Assembly (NCBI GenBank): GCA_965203255.1
Contig: OZ241882.1
Span: 1,922,001-1,986,000 of the forward strand
DNA length: 64,000 nt
Origin: JAPOUP01 sp965203255
Lineage (GTDB): Bacteria; Pseudomonadota; Alphaproteobacteria; Rhodobacterales; Rhodobacteraceae
Direction: 5' to 3'
Within the stretch, counting starts at the first letter, position 1, and every line of letters starts with the position of its first letter. Position numbers and translations under genes: made by a program. Shown here one piece after another: positions 1-9,076 of this stretch. The notes beneath the pieces are model-generated. The model saw only the letters and a program-made list of their open reading frames with translations. It made no database searches and was not told the DNA's origin.

Positions 1-40
1 GGAGTCTTTGCGGCCGGCCAGCGACGGCGACAGGATTCTC

Positions 41-49
41 ATTCTAGGC
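41..49. repeat. Target-site duplication, left copy
   Basis: ATTCTAGGC lies directly outside the left inverted repeat and recurs at 1784-1792 outside the right one. It allows exact reconstruction of the interrupted gene. Confidence 0.9.
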
Positions 50-1783
50 CAGCAATTCCCACCAGCCCTTCCGGACCCTGTATTCCTTGGGCTTCCGTGA
101 ACCGGGTTTCGTAGACTTTTCCTTCCAGACGACTGGAAACCGCCCGGAATCCTCTGGACATCATAGGCTGGGGCCCTTACCGCAACCGGTGTTGACTTCG
201 ATGACGGGAGTTGGGACGATGCGGTTTCGGAAGGACCTCGGCAGGCCCGGGCTGATCAGGGCGCTTGCGGAATGCTTCGGCAGGATCGACGATCCGGTGG
301 ACGGGCGCCGGTTCAGCCTCGCGGACCACCTCATGTCGGCGTTCGCGATGTTCTCGCTCAAATATCCGTCGCTCCTGCAGTTCGACAGGGACAGCCGCAG
401 GGACGCCATCGTCCGCGGGAACCTCCGGACGCTGTTCGGGATCGCGGCGGCGCCCTGCGACTCCGCCATGCGGAAACGCCTCGACACGGTCGACCCCAGG
501 CAGCTGCGCCCGGCGTTCAGGACCCTGTTCGCGAGGCTGCAGCGCGGCAGGGTGCTGGAGGACCAGCCGGTTTTCGACGGCCACTACCTGATCTCGATTG
601 ACGGCACCGGCTACTTCAGCTCGAAATCCGTCCACTGCGACCACTGCTGCGTCGCCCGCCGCAGTGATGGATCGAGGACCTACTCGCACAGCATGCTCGC
701 CGCCGTGGTCTGCCACCCGGAACGCCGCGAGGTGCTGCCGCTGGCCCCGGAGCCGATCGCCAGGACCGACGGAGACAGGAGGAACGACTGCGAGCGCAAC
801 GCCGCCGCGCGGTTCATCGACGACCTCCGGCGGGAGCGTCGGCGCCTGAAGGCCATCGTCCTGCAGGACGGCCTCGCCTCCAACGGGCCCCACATCGCCC
901 GCCTGCGGCGGCACGGCCTCCGCTTCATCCTCGGCGCGAAACCCGGCGACCACGCGCTGCTGTTCGCCAGCCTCGACGCCAGCCCCGACACCCGCACCGC
1001 CCGGTTCACCGACGCCGACGGCACCCGGCACGACTTCCGCTACCTGAACGGTGCGCCAGTCAACGCCTCCCATCCCGACATCAGGGTCAACGTCATCGAA
1101 TACCGGGAGACGGTCATCAAGAGGACATACATCGCGAAGCACCACCGCGGCCCGGACGACCCGACCCACCGGGTGGAGGAGAAGCAGCGGAGGTTCTCCT
1201 GGGTCACCGACCTTCCCGTCGACAGCGACAGCCTCATGCCGGTCATGCGCGCCGCCCGCTCCCGATGGCGGATAGAGAACGAGACGTTCAACACGCTGAA
1301 GAACCAGGGCTACCACTTCGAGCACAGCTTCGGGCATGGAAAGCGGCACCTGACCACCGTGCTCGCCATGACGATGATGCTCGCCTTCCTCACGGACCAG
1401 ATCGAGGCCGCCTCCTGCAGGGTGTTCGCCGCCGCGCTGGAGGCGAGGGGGCGGCTGAGGTACCTCCGCGAGAGAACCCGGTCATACTTCCACGACTTCC
1501 CGGTCCCCGACTGGCGGACACTCTACGCCGCCCTGACCCACGGGCACGCGCCTGTGGCCCTGAACGTCGCCGGACCGTCCGGACGGTCGCCGCCGCGGCG
1601 CGGGGCGCCCGGGCGCGCCTGAACGCCCGACCGAACCGCCCCAGGGGCAGACCCGCGACACATCCCTTATTTCCACCGGAACGCCGCCGGACGCCCCCGC
1701 ACGCCCGGATTCCGCCCGAATCCGCCGCCGACGCCCGCAATCCGCCGGAAACCGGACCGGAATTTCACTGGTGGGAATTTCTG
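50..1783 (+). mobile_element. Complete DDE-type insertion sequence (IS4/ISNCY-like) with 9-bp target duplication
   Basis: A 1,734-bp element carries one transposase gene. Its ends are inverted repeats: the left end begins CAGCAATTCCCACCAG and the right end, read inward, CAGAAATTCCCACCAG (15 of 16 match), with weaker similarity continuing to TTCCGG. It is flanked by the direct repeat ATTCTAGGC at 41-49 and 1784-1792. The boundaries are therefore exact to the base. It sits inside the metallo-beta-lactamase-fold gene. The family name is uncertain; the ends and duplication are seen directly. Confidence 0.9.
201..1622 (+). CDS. DDE transposase of the left-end IS
   Basis: About 473 residues from the ATG at 201 (MTGVGTMRFRKD); the frame is open further upstream to 87 but that extension runs towards the IS end and looks non-coding. 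Conserved blocks include SIDGTGYFSS (first Asp), IVLQDGLASNGPHI (second Asp) and RWRIENETFNTLKNQGY, whose Glu fits the third catalytic residue in an IS4-type Y-(2)-R-(3)-E-(6)-K context. The length is normal for this group and there is no frameshift, so it is likely functional. I recognise the family from transposases annotated variously as IS4 or ISNCY and cannot decide between them. Confidence 0.85.
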   Translation: MTGVGTMRFRKDLGRPGLIRALAECFGRIDDPVDGRRFSLADHLMSAFAMFSLKYPSLLQFDRDSRRDAIVRGNLRTLFGIAAAPCDSAMRKRLDTVDPRQLRPAFRTLFARLQRGRVLEDQPVFDGHYLISIDGTGYFSSKSVHCDHCCVARRSDGSRTYSHSMLAAVVCHPERREVLPLAPEPIARTDGDRRNDCERNAAARFIDDLRRERRRLKAIVLQDGLASNGPHIARLRRHGLRFILGAKPGDHALLFASLDASPDTRTARFTDADGTRHDFRYLNGAPVNASHPDIRVNVIEYRETVIKRTYIAKHHRGPDDPTHRVEEKQRRFSWVTDLPVDSDSLMPVMRAARSRWRIENETFNTLKNQGYHFEHSFGHGKRHLTTVLAMTMMLAFLTDQIEAASCRVFAAALEARGRLRYLRERTRSYFHDFPVPDWRTLYAALTHGHAPVALNVAGPSGRSPPRRGAPGRA

Positions 1784-1792
1784 ATTCTAGGC
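1784..1792. repeat. Target-site duplication, right copy
   Basis: ATTCTAGGC, identical to 41-49. The hydrolase frame continues from here to the stop at 2498-2500. Confidence 0.9.
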
Positions 1793-2496
1793 GAGGACGA
1801 GGACGGCAAAACGGACGATCTACGGGACATTCTGGTGCGTGTGGACGAGGAATTCTCACATATCAACGGTCAACACGATGCCTCGATGCAGGCGCGACTG
1901 CTTGCGCCGCTACCTGAGGGTGATGTCGGCGACGAGGACTTGCTGACGAAGAACAATTCGAGCACGATCCTGCGCTTCTCGCTGAAGGCAGGCAATATGC
2001 AGGATAAGTGCCGTTTCCTGACGGGCGGCGACGCGGAGGTCGCGATTTGGGAGAAACTTTGGGGCCGCCACGCTTGTCAGCCCGACTGGCTGTCCTATGA
2101 CATCTTGCTGTGTCCGCACCATTGCTCTTGGCACAGCCTGTCGCACGACAGTTGGAGCGAGTTACGCGACAAGGGCGAAGTCTCGGAGGACGCGCTGAAT
2201 GCGCTGTCGGAAGCGAGGGATGGTGCGACGATCATCGCTAGCAGCAATCCGATTGAAGACGACGAAAACGATCCGCCCTGCATCGGTGCCAAGCGTATAT
2301 ACGAGGGCATTGCCTGGAACGTGGCCGGTTCGTTCGAATGCGTCGGTGAACGACCGTCGGAGACTTCGCCTGACGTGTTGGAGTTTGAGGTCGGCCCCAA
2401 TGGGTCGCGCCTGAAGACCGCGTTCATGGCGGCACCGGCAGTACTCGGACCCGGAGCAATAGGACGTCAACCGCTGGCACATGGCAAAGGCGGGCA

Positions 2497-4878
2497 ATGA
2501 CTGGTGCCGAGTCCGATGACGCGGTCCGGCGTGCTCTTGCTCTGATCTCGGAGCATCCTAGCGTCGATGGAGTGAATGCACCACTGACAGACTCGGCTAG
2601 CGGCACAACTACTGTTGACGTAACCTTTCGGGTCAATCTGCCGAGCGAGTGGCGACGGCAGAGGGAGAGCCCTTCAGGCGTCAGAAGTCAGGAAGTCGTG
2701 TGGTTCCACTTCTCCGCAGGGTATCCTCTTTATCCGCCCTCACTTTCGCTTCGTGAGGACTTCCCCCGGAACCTTCCGCACATGCAGCCGTGGATGACGG
2801 ATAGTCGGCCCGTGCCTTGCATTTACGAAGGCGATATGGGCGAACTGCTCCACCAGTACGGACTAGCAGGTATTCTGAACCAGATCTCACTATGGCTGGA
2901 GAATGCGGCACTCGGCAGGCTTCTCAATACTGAGCAGGGATGGGAGCCGGTTCGTCGAGACTCACTTAGTGATAATATTGTCGCCGACGCGGACCAATTG
3001 CAGCGTCTGGTCAACCGGCGTGGTGGCTGGCGCTTCCTGAAAGTCGACTACCTGAAGATGAGTGCGACGGACGGAAGCTCTTCGGTTCATGGCCAGGTCT
3101 TGCATGAAGTTGTCAAGTTGAATCCGGCGGTGGTTGGACAGCACTTTATTGAGGAAGAACTCAATGGTGGTGCCGGACTGCGCTTTGGTACTTCGCTTGC
3201 GCTCATTGCCTGGCCAGGAAAACTGCCGTCGGGCAAGGCCATAGTCAGCAACGACTATTTCCCGGAGACCGTGGATTCCATCGACAGCCTGAAAGAACGT
3301 GCCGCGATGTACGGTTGTGGAGGAGAATTGGACGCCGCGTTGCGCTGGCTCGCGAAGTGTGTTTCAGGTTGGGCGAAGGAGGGGCCGTTTCCGATGCCGG
3401 TGATCCTTATGGCTCGCCGACCGTTTCATCTGATCGGAAGTACAAGCCCTATCGAGCTCTGCCCTTACTTAGTTGAAATCCGGTTATCCGGTCTGCTCAA
3501 TGACGGAGGGGCGACGGCTGTACGAGCGGCGGCGCACCGTCACACAATATCCCGGCCGCTTCTCGCCGCAATGACTGGCCGAGCGACAACAGTCGAACGT
3601 TCGCGCTGGACACTCGTTGGGGCGGGCAGCGTTGGCTCGAAGCTTGCAATTCACCTCGCCCGAGCAGGCAGTGGCCCGGAGGTCGTGATCGATCAGTCGG
3701 GAATGAGCCCGCACAATGCGGCGCGACACGCGCTGGTTCCGGCAACGGGCGACATGCAGGTTCTCTGGATGGACGCCAAGGCGCGGAGCCTGTCCCAAGC
3801 ATTGCGTGGCTTGGATCAGGACGCGACCGCTCTGGTCGCGGACGCGGTAGCGATGGCGTTGGATCAGAAATGTGCCCAAGGGGCGTGGTCGAAAAGGTCC
3901 TGGGCGGTGGTGAATGCAACCGCTTCGCTTGCCGTTCGGGAAGCGCTCGGGGCGAGCGAATGGATCCGTTCGCGTGTTGTGGAGGCGTCGCTGTTTGCCG
4001 GAGGCCGTGTGGGAGCCGTTACGGTTGAGGGGCCGGGACGCAACCCGAGTACGACAGACCTGATGGCGGAATTCTACGCAATACTGCGGGAGGAGCCGGA
4101 GCTGTCATCTATGGTCTTCGACGACAACGAGGCGGTGGCGCGACAGGGCATCGGTCACGGATGCGGGTCGCTGACGATGCCCATGTCGGACGGCCGGTTG
4201 TCGCTGTCCGCTGCAGGGATGGCCGAATACCTGCTCGGCAGGCAGGAAAACGGATTGCCAGACACCCAGGGCGAGGTTGTGATCGGGCGGCTCTCGGATG
4301 ACGGCCTAGGTGTGGCGTGGCGAGCGGAGCGGATTCCGCCTGTCACCGTGATCGAGACAAAGAACGGCTCGCCCTGGCGCGTTCATTTGCACGAGCGGGC
4401 GCTGGCCAAGATGCAGGCAGAGGCAGGGCACTGGCCAGATGCGGAGACTGGAGGCGTGCTCATGGGCCGTCTGTCCGAGGTCTCGCGAGTTGCCCACGTC
4501 GTTGACGTGCTGGACGCGCCGGAGGACAGTAAGCGCTCGGCGGGCGAATTCATCCTCGGCACGCAAGGCCTTCAGCGGCATCTACAGGACTACTCGACGG
4601 CCGTCGGCTGGTCGCTCTACTGCCTCGGAACATGGCATAGTCACCTGTCTCCGGGCGGCGCATCTCCCACGGATCGGGCCACGGCGAGAGCGGTGGCGCT
4701 AGCACGCCTGGTGCCGTCGATATTCCTGATCATGACGCCGACGGGGTTGGAAGCGTTGACGGGGGACGTGTCCGACTCCGTTGCGCCGGTAGCGGAGGTG
4801 CCAACGATGGCTGGCCAAGAATCCAAGAACCGGGCCATACCCGTGCCGGCCGCGACGCTAGTTGATGGAGTGAGCTAG
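2497..4878 (+). CDS. E2-E1-JAB fusion protein of a bacterial ubiquitin-like pathway
   Basis: A 793-residue protein with three modules. Residues 1-150 look like a bacterial E2/UBC fold: a GYPLYPPSLSL strand-turn and a candidate catalytic Cys at about 108 in PVPCIYEGD. Residues 360-560 are ThiF/E1-like with the nucleotide loop GAGSVGSKLA near 375. Residues 630-760 are a JAB/JAMM metalloprotease with ETGGVLMG near 649 and TWHSHLSPGGASPTD near 713, so Glu, HxH and Ser/Asp are all present. E1 activates and E2 transfers a ubiquitin-like modifier; JAB peptidases process or remove it (known for Cap2/Cap3 of CBASS and for Bil systems). The start overlaps the upstream stop (ATGA) and the next gene begins 6 bases after its stop. 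No separate ubiquitin-like protein is visible here; it may lie upstream of the window. The frame is intact. Confidence 0.85.
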   Translation: MTGAESDDAVRRALALISEHPSVDGVNAPLTDSASGTTTVDVTFRVNLPSEWRRQRESPSGVRSQEVVWFHFSAGYPLYPPSLSLREDFPRNLPHMQPWMTDSRPVPCIYEGDMGELLHQYGLAGILNQISLWLENAALGRLLNTEQGWEPVRRDSLSDNIVADADQLQRLVNRRGGWRFLKVDYLKMSATDGSSSVHGQVLHEVVKLNPAVVGQHFIEEELNGGAGLRFGTSLALIAWPGKLPSGKAIVSNDYFPETVDSIDSLKERAAMYGCGGELDAALRWLAKCVSGWAKEGPFPMPVILMARRPFHLIGSTSPIELCPYLVEIRLSGLLNDGGATAVRAAAHRHTISRPLLAAMTGRATTVERSRWTLVGAGSVGSKLAIHLARAGSGPEVVIDQSGMSPHNAARHALVPATGDMQVLWMDAKARSLSQALRGLDQDATALVADAVAMALDQKCAQGAWSKRSWAVVNATASLAVREALGASEWIRSRVVEASLFAGGRVGAVTVEGPGRNPSTTDLMAEFYAILREEPELSSMVFDDNEAVARQGIGHGCGSLTMPMSDGRLSLSAAGMAEYLLGRQENGLPDTQGEVVIGRLSDDGLGVAWRAERIPPVTVIETKNGSPWRVHLHERALAKMQAEAGHWPDAETGGVLMGRLSEVSRVAHVVDVLDAPEDSKRSAGEFILGTQGLQRHLQDYSTAVGWSLYCLGTWHSHLSPGGASPTDRATARAVALARLVPSIFLIMTPTGLEALTGDVSDSVAPVAEVPTMAGQESKNRAIPVPAATLVDGVS

Positions 4879-4884
4879 ACCAAG

Positions 4885-5490
4885 GTGGACGGATTGCTCG
4901 ACAAGATCTCTTCCTACAACATCTTCAACTATCTTCTGCCGGGAAGCCTGTTTGCGGTCATTGCGGATACGGTGACCGATTGCCGCTTTGTCCAAGATGA
5001 CATCGTTGTCGGGCTCTTTCTCTACTATTTCATCGGTCTGGTGGTCAGTCGAATAGGATCCTTGGTTGTTGAACCGATTCTCAAGGCACTCCGCTTCGTC
5101 ACTTTCGTCGACTATGGGAAATTCGTCGAAGCCACAAAGGCCGATCCGAAGATCGAGCTAAAATCTGAAACGAACAACATGTATCGCACGCTTTGCGCTC
5201 TATTTCTTGTTCTGCTGCTTGTCGTTGTGTTCGACCGACTTGCACCGTCACTGCCATGGCTCGTGGACAGTTCTCCCTACATCGTCGGTGTCGCTCTTGT
5301 CGTCATGTTTCTCTTCGCTTACCGAAAACAGACCATATACATTGTCGACAGGGTCAACAAAGTAGTCGATGGAAAACAGGTTCGAACACACGGTGAAGAT
5401 TCGACCCCCCCCCGTTCCGCCCTGGAAGGTGAATGGGCGGCCATCCTGACCTCAAGCCGGATTCAGGGGGAATGCAGTTACTATGAATGA
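4885..5490 (+). CDS. Small multi-pass membrane protein of the defence operon
   Basis: About 201 residues from a GTG at 4885; a TTG at 4894 is an alternative start. I see four hydrophobic stretches: around residues 15-30, 38-60, 100-125 and 130-150. The N-terminus (SSYNIFNYLLPG) is a recognisable opening of small membrane proteins found near defence genes, but I know no assigned function. It sits 6 bases after the E2-E1-JAB stop and overlaps the helicase gene start by 8 bases (ATGAATGA), so it is part of the same transcript. A run of nine C at 5405-5413 lies near the 3' end; slippage there would change the last ~28 residues. A role as membrane anchor or effector is inference. Confidence 0.7.
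   Translation: MDGLLDKISSYNIFNYLLPGSLFAVIADTVTDCRFVQDDIVVGLFLYYFIGLVVSRIGSLVVEPILKALRFVTFVDYGKFVEATKADPKIELKSETNNMYRTLCALFLVLLLVVVFDRLAPSLPWLVDSSPYIVGVALVVMFLFAYRKQTIYIVDRVNKVVDGKQVRTHGEDSTPPRSALEGEWAAILTSSRIQGECSYYE
5405..5413. repeat. Homopolymer run of nine C in the membrane-protein gene
   Basis: Nine consecutive C within the coding sequence, 77 bases before the stop. Gain or loss of one base alters the C-terminal tail and could affect coupling to the downstream gene. It could also be a sequencing weak point. Confidence 0.8.
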
Positions 5491-8400
5491 GTTGTTTCGC
5501 GCCGCCACTGGCGATCTGGCTGGCTTTCTTGCGGTTCACCTACCGACGTTGGCGGAAGGTTGGTGGAAAACCCATGTCGTTGATCGCCTGACCTTCCAGC
5601 AGCAGCGTATTGTGGAAGAGCGGCGGTTCACCGAGTTGGCACAGCTGGACTTTGCCGCCCTGCTGCGAATCCTTGACCAAAATTGGTACGAAGTTTCACT
5701 GACTTTCAGTCTGCCGCGCGAAGGGCGCACGTGGGTTCGGGAACTGCAAACTGTGCGCAACCGCTGGGCGCATTTGTCGGCTGCTCCGGTGTCGGCCGAG
5801 GATCTCTACCGGGATGCCGACACCTTGGGTCGCGTTCTGGACATGCTCGGAACTAAGACAGCTTCGGTTGCAGCGGTCGAAACGGTCAAGAAGCAGGCCA
5901 TTTCCGACATGGCGGCCTCTTCCGACGCGTACTCCGCTTCCACACTCCACGTCGTCGGAGGCAGTCCATCGGCGCCATCGAGCACTCCCCCGGAGCAGGC
6001 CGTCGCATTCCAAGCCGCAACCACGATGTTCAAGGCTGGCGAACTCGTGACTTTGCGCTCCAATCCGGACACCTTGTTGCCGATAATCGGAGTCATGGCA
6101 GGCACCGGGGAGACCCGCTACCAGGTGTTCCAGGACAATCGTCCGGCCACCTATTACGAAAGCCAACTTCAACCGCTCCAAACTACCAACGAACCCACAT
6201 TGCTTTCCGCCCGCGATTTGCGCGCTTATCTCACCAGCATCCATTTGCTCTCGCCGTCCACCGCCAACCTCTATTCGCTGCGATCCGGACGCGTCCAATT
6301 CGTGCCGTACCAGTATCGCCCTGTCGTGAGATTGATCCGGGCTGATCGCCCGCGCCTGCTGATTGCCGACGAGGTGGGCGTGGGCAAGACGGTCGAGGCC
6401 GGGCTCATCATCAAGGAGCTGCAAGCCCGGGCGGACGTTTCAAATGTACTGGTCATCTGTCCGAAAGCGCTGGTAGCCGAGCGCAAGTGGTTCGTCGAGA
6501 TGAAACGATTCGATGAACACTTCGAGGCGCTCGACGGACGGATGCTGCGTCACTGCCTGCGGGAGACTGATCTGGAAGGTGAATGGCCCGACCGCTATTC
6601 CCGAGCCATCATCCCGTTCTCCCTGTTCGATTCGGACCTGCTCTTCGGCAAGGAGGGGAAAGGGTCTTCGGACAGTTCGGGACTGCTCTCCCTCGATCCT
6701 CCGCCTAGGTTCGACCTCGTCATCGTCGACGAGGCACACCACATCCGCAATGCCGACACCTATCTCCACCAGGCGGTCCGCTATTTCTGCGACAACGCCC
6801 AGGCCGCAGTCTTCCTGACCGCCACTCCGGTCCAACTCGGCAGCCAGGATCTCTTCACCCTGCTAAACGTTCTCAGGCCTGACCTCGTCATCGACCGTCC
6901 GAGCTTCGAGCACATGGCAGCACCCAACAAGTTCATCAACGCGGCTGTGGGCCATTGCCGCGCCGGATGGGATCGCTGGCAGGCGGAGGCCCGCACCTGC
7001 CTAAGCCAAGCCGCACAGACCGAGTGGGGCCGCCTGTTCCTGTGCGAGTCTCCTGGGTTCCAAAGCATCCATGACGCACTGGCGGAAGATCGGATCGACG
7101 ATGCCAGCCGCATCCGCATCATCCGTTCGCTGGAAGAGCTCTATACCTTCACTCCGATGATCAACCGAACCCGCCGCCGGGATATCGGAGAATTCGCGAC
7201 CCGCCAGCCGGAAACCCTCACGGTGGAGTTCACGCCCGACCAGCGCCAGTTGCATGACGGTTTGCTCGACGTCGTGAGCCGCATCCTGGCGCATGCACAC
7301 GGCGATCAGAACGTCAAGTTCATGACGACCACGGTCCGCCGCCAGGCGGCGAGCTGCCTCTACGGCCTAGCCCCCTTGTTGCGCGACATGCTCGCCCGAA
7401 GGCTCGACAACCTCGAAGCGATGGACGGCCTCGACAGCGAAATCCCCATCGACGCCAAGTTCCTTGCTGGAATCCGGGCTAACATCCAAGCACTGTTGGA
7501 CATGGCCGACAATCTCGACCCTGTCGATCCCAAGGTGCAGGCATTGGTCGGGGTCTTGAAGGACAAGAATCGGATGGTCAACAACAAGGCTTTGGTCTTC
7601 AGCACCTTCCGGCATACGCTCGTATATATCGAGAAAGGCATCGTGGACGCCGGGTTGCGCCACGGGCTGGTGCACGGCGGCATCCCCGACGATCAGCGCA
7701 CCGAGCTGCGCCGCCGTTTCGCCCTACCGAAGGACGACCCGGACGCGCTCGACGTCCTTCTTTCCTCCGAGGTCGGCGGTGAAGGACTCGATTTCCAGTT
7801 CTGCGATCTGCTGGTCAACTACGACCTGCCGTGGAACCCCATGCGCATCGAACAGCGGATCGGTCGCATCGACCGCTACGGCCAGCAGAGCGAGAGCGTC
7901 GCAATCGTCAATCTGGTGACACCTGGCACGGTCGACGCCGAAATCTACGACCGCTGCCTCATGCGCATCGGTGTGTTCCACCACGCGATCGGCGGCAGCG
8001 AAGAAATCCTCGGCGAAATCACGCGGGAGATACATGATATCGCCGAGAGCTTCACGCTAACGCGCGAACAACGCGCCGAGCGTCTCCAGCAACTCGGCGA
8101 CAACAAGATCCGCCAGGTCCAGGAAGAAACCGCACTGGAGGAGAAGCAGGCGGAGTTGTTCGGCCTCACGGTCCCCGCCCAGTCTTGGCGCCAGGAGATC
8201 GCGGAGGCCGAGAGCTTCTGGCTATCCCCGGAGAGCTTGCAGAGGTGCGTTACTGCCTATCTTTCCAGCATGGCAGCGACCGACGGCGGCTTTCTGCTGG
8301 GCGACAAGGCGCTGAAAAGGCTGCGGCTCGGCCAGAAGATCCGCGCCAAGCTGCTCGAAGACTTCCGCAGCCAGCCTCGATCAACTGATCCGGTGGCGCG

Positions 8401-9076
8401 GCAATGGGAGAAGTGGCTCAGAAGCGCAGATCCGTTGCTGCCGGTCACTTTCGAACAGGAAACCGCCGCTGACGGACCGAAGGCCGTCTTTCTCAATGTC
8501 CTGCATCCCCTAGTCCGCCAGGCAGCGCGGTACCATGAGCGTTCCGGGTCAGTGCGGGTCAGTCTCGTCGCGTCAAGCGAAGCCATCCCTCCGGGCCACT
8601 ACCCATTCGCCCTTTACCAGTGGCGCAAGGTCGGCATCCGGTCCGATGAAGCGCTGGTGGCTGTTGCTTCGGACCCGAAGCTGAAGGGCGTCGTCATGGC
8701 GCTGCTGGAGAATGCGGCCGACGACCCCGCCACGACCGAACCCGGGGAAGCCGCGGTCGACCAGCTCGACAAACGGCATCACAGCGAATGGCGCTCAGCA
8801 CGTGCGAACCATATGGCTGAGAGCCGGGAACTCGTACAACACCGGCAGCAAAGCCTTGGTACCAGCCACCGCGCCAGATGCAATCTGCTCCAGGACCAGA
8901 TCGGCAGCGCAACAAATGACAAAATCCGCCGAATGAAGGAAGGCGAACTGGCGCGCGCAAACTACGACTATGAGAAAAGGGTTACGGAGATGGAAAGGCT
9001 CGCTGAAAGTGCTGACATCCACGCCGCCCTGGTTGTCCAGGGCATGCTGCGCATCACACGGGACGACGTGGCGTGA
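5483..9076 (+). CDS. HEPN-SNF2 family helicase (RapA/SWI2-like ATPase)
   Basis: A 1,197-residue protein. Residues 1-125 form an all-helical domain ending in VRNRWAH (Arg 92, His 97), the Rx4H pattern of HEPN RNases, close to the Swt1-type HEPN found in front of bacterial helicases. From about residue 260 comes a superfamily-2 SNF2 motor: DEVGVGKTVEAG (Walker A, ~295), VDEAHH (Walker B, ~415), TATPVQ (motif III) and QRIGRIDRYGQ (motif VI, ~790). The C-terminal 350 residues are helical with charged coiled-coil-like stretches. It overlaps the membrane-protein gene by 8 bases and the HATPase gene by GTGA. Expected role: ATP-driven DNA translocase with an RNase-type effector domain. No lesions are visible. 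Confidence 0.85.
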   Translation: MNELFRAATGDLAGFLAVHLPTLAEGWWKTHVVDRLTFQQQRIVEERRFTELAQLDFAALLRILDQNWYEVSLTFSLPREGRTWVRELQTVRNRWAHLSAAPVSAEDLYRDADTLGRVLDMLGTKTASVAAVETVKKQAISDMAASSDAYSASTLHVVGGSPSAPSSTPPEQAVAFQAATTMFKAGELVTLRSNPDTLLPIIGVMAGTGETRYQVFQDNRPATYYESQLQPLQTTNEPTLLSARDLRAYLTSIHLLSPSTANLYSLRSGRVQFVPYQYRPVVRLIRADRPRLLIADEVGVGKTVEAGLIIKELQARADVSNVLVICPKALVAERKWFVEMKRFDEHFEALDGRMLRHCLRETDLEGEWPDRYSRAIIPFSLFDSDLLFGKEGKGSSDSSGLLSLDPPPRFDLVIVDEAHHIRNADTYLHQAVRYFCDNAQAAVFLTATPVQLGSQDLFTLLNVLRPDLVIDRPSFEHMAAPNKFINAAVGHCRAGWDRWQAEARTCLSQAAQTEWGRLFLCESPGFQSIHDALAEDRIDDASRIRIIRSLEELYTFTPMINRTRRRDIGEFATRQPETLTVEFTPDQRQLHDGLLDVVSRILAHAHGDQNVKFMTTTVRRQAASCLYGLAPLLRDMLARRLDNLEAMDGLDSEIPIDAKFLAGIRANIQALLDMADNLDPVDPKVQALVGVLKDKNRMVNNKALVFSTFRHTLVYIEKGIVDAGLRHGLVHGGIPDDQRTELRRRFALPKDDPDALDVLLSSEVGGEGLDFQFCDLLVNYDLPWNPMRIEQRIGRIDRYGQQSESVAIVNLVTPGTVDAEIYDRCLMRIGVFHHAIGGSEEILGEITREIHDIAESFTLTREQRAERLQQLGDNKIRQVQEETALEEKQAELFGLTVPAQSWRQEIAEAESFWLSPESLQRCVTAYLSSMAATDGGFLLGDKALKRLRLGQKIRAKLLEDFRSQPRSTDPVARQWEKWLRSADPLLPVTFEQETAADGPKAVFLNVLHPLVRQAARYHERSGSVRVSLVASSEAIPPGHYPFALYQWRKVGIRSDEALVAVASDPKLKGVVMALLENAADDPATTEPGEAAVDQLDKRHHSEWRSARANHMAESRELVQHRQQSLGTSHRARCNLLQDQIGSATNDKIRRMKEGELARANYDYEKRVTEMERLAESADIHAALVVQGMLRITRDDVA

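Larger units (their letters stand above)
1..2500 (+). pseudogene. Metallo-beta-lactamase-fold hydrolase (ComEC-like), interrupted by an IS
   Basis: The coding sequence enters from the left edge (bases 2-49), is interrupted by the IS at 50-1783, and resumes at 1793-2500 after one copy of the 9-bp target duplication. Removing the IS gives a continuous frame (...GDRILILGEDEDG...). The retained part contains NSSTILRFS, FLTGGDAE and DILLCPHHCSWHS, which resemble the C-terminal metal-binding half of ComEC/Rec2-like metallo-beta-lactamase proteins. The N-terminal half with the expected HxHxDH motif lies outside the window, so the family call rests on the C-terminal half. It ends in an ATGA overlap with the E2-E1-JAB gene, so it is the first visible gene of that operon. 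Metallo-beta-lactamase proteins are known neighbours of bacterial E1/E2/JAB genes. It is presumably inactive here. Confidence 0.7.

Noticed and set aside
177..1349. Long leftward open frame of 390 codons opposite the first transposase
   Set aside because: It is the antisense of an intact transposase in GC-rich DNA; composition is Val/Arg/Pro/Gly-rich with no family resemblance.
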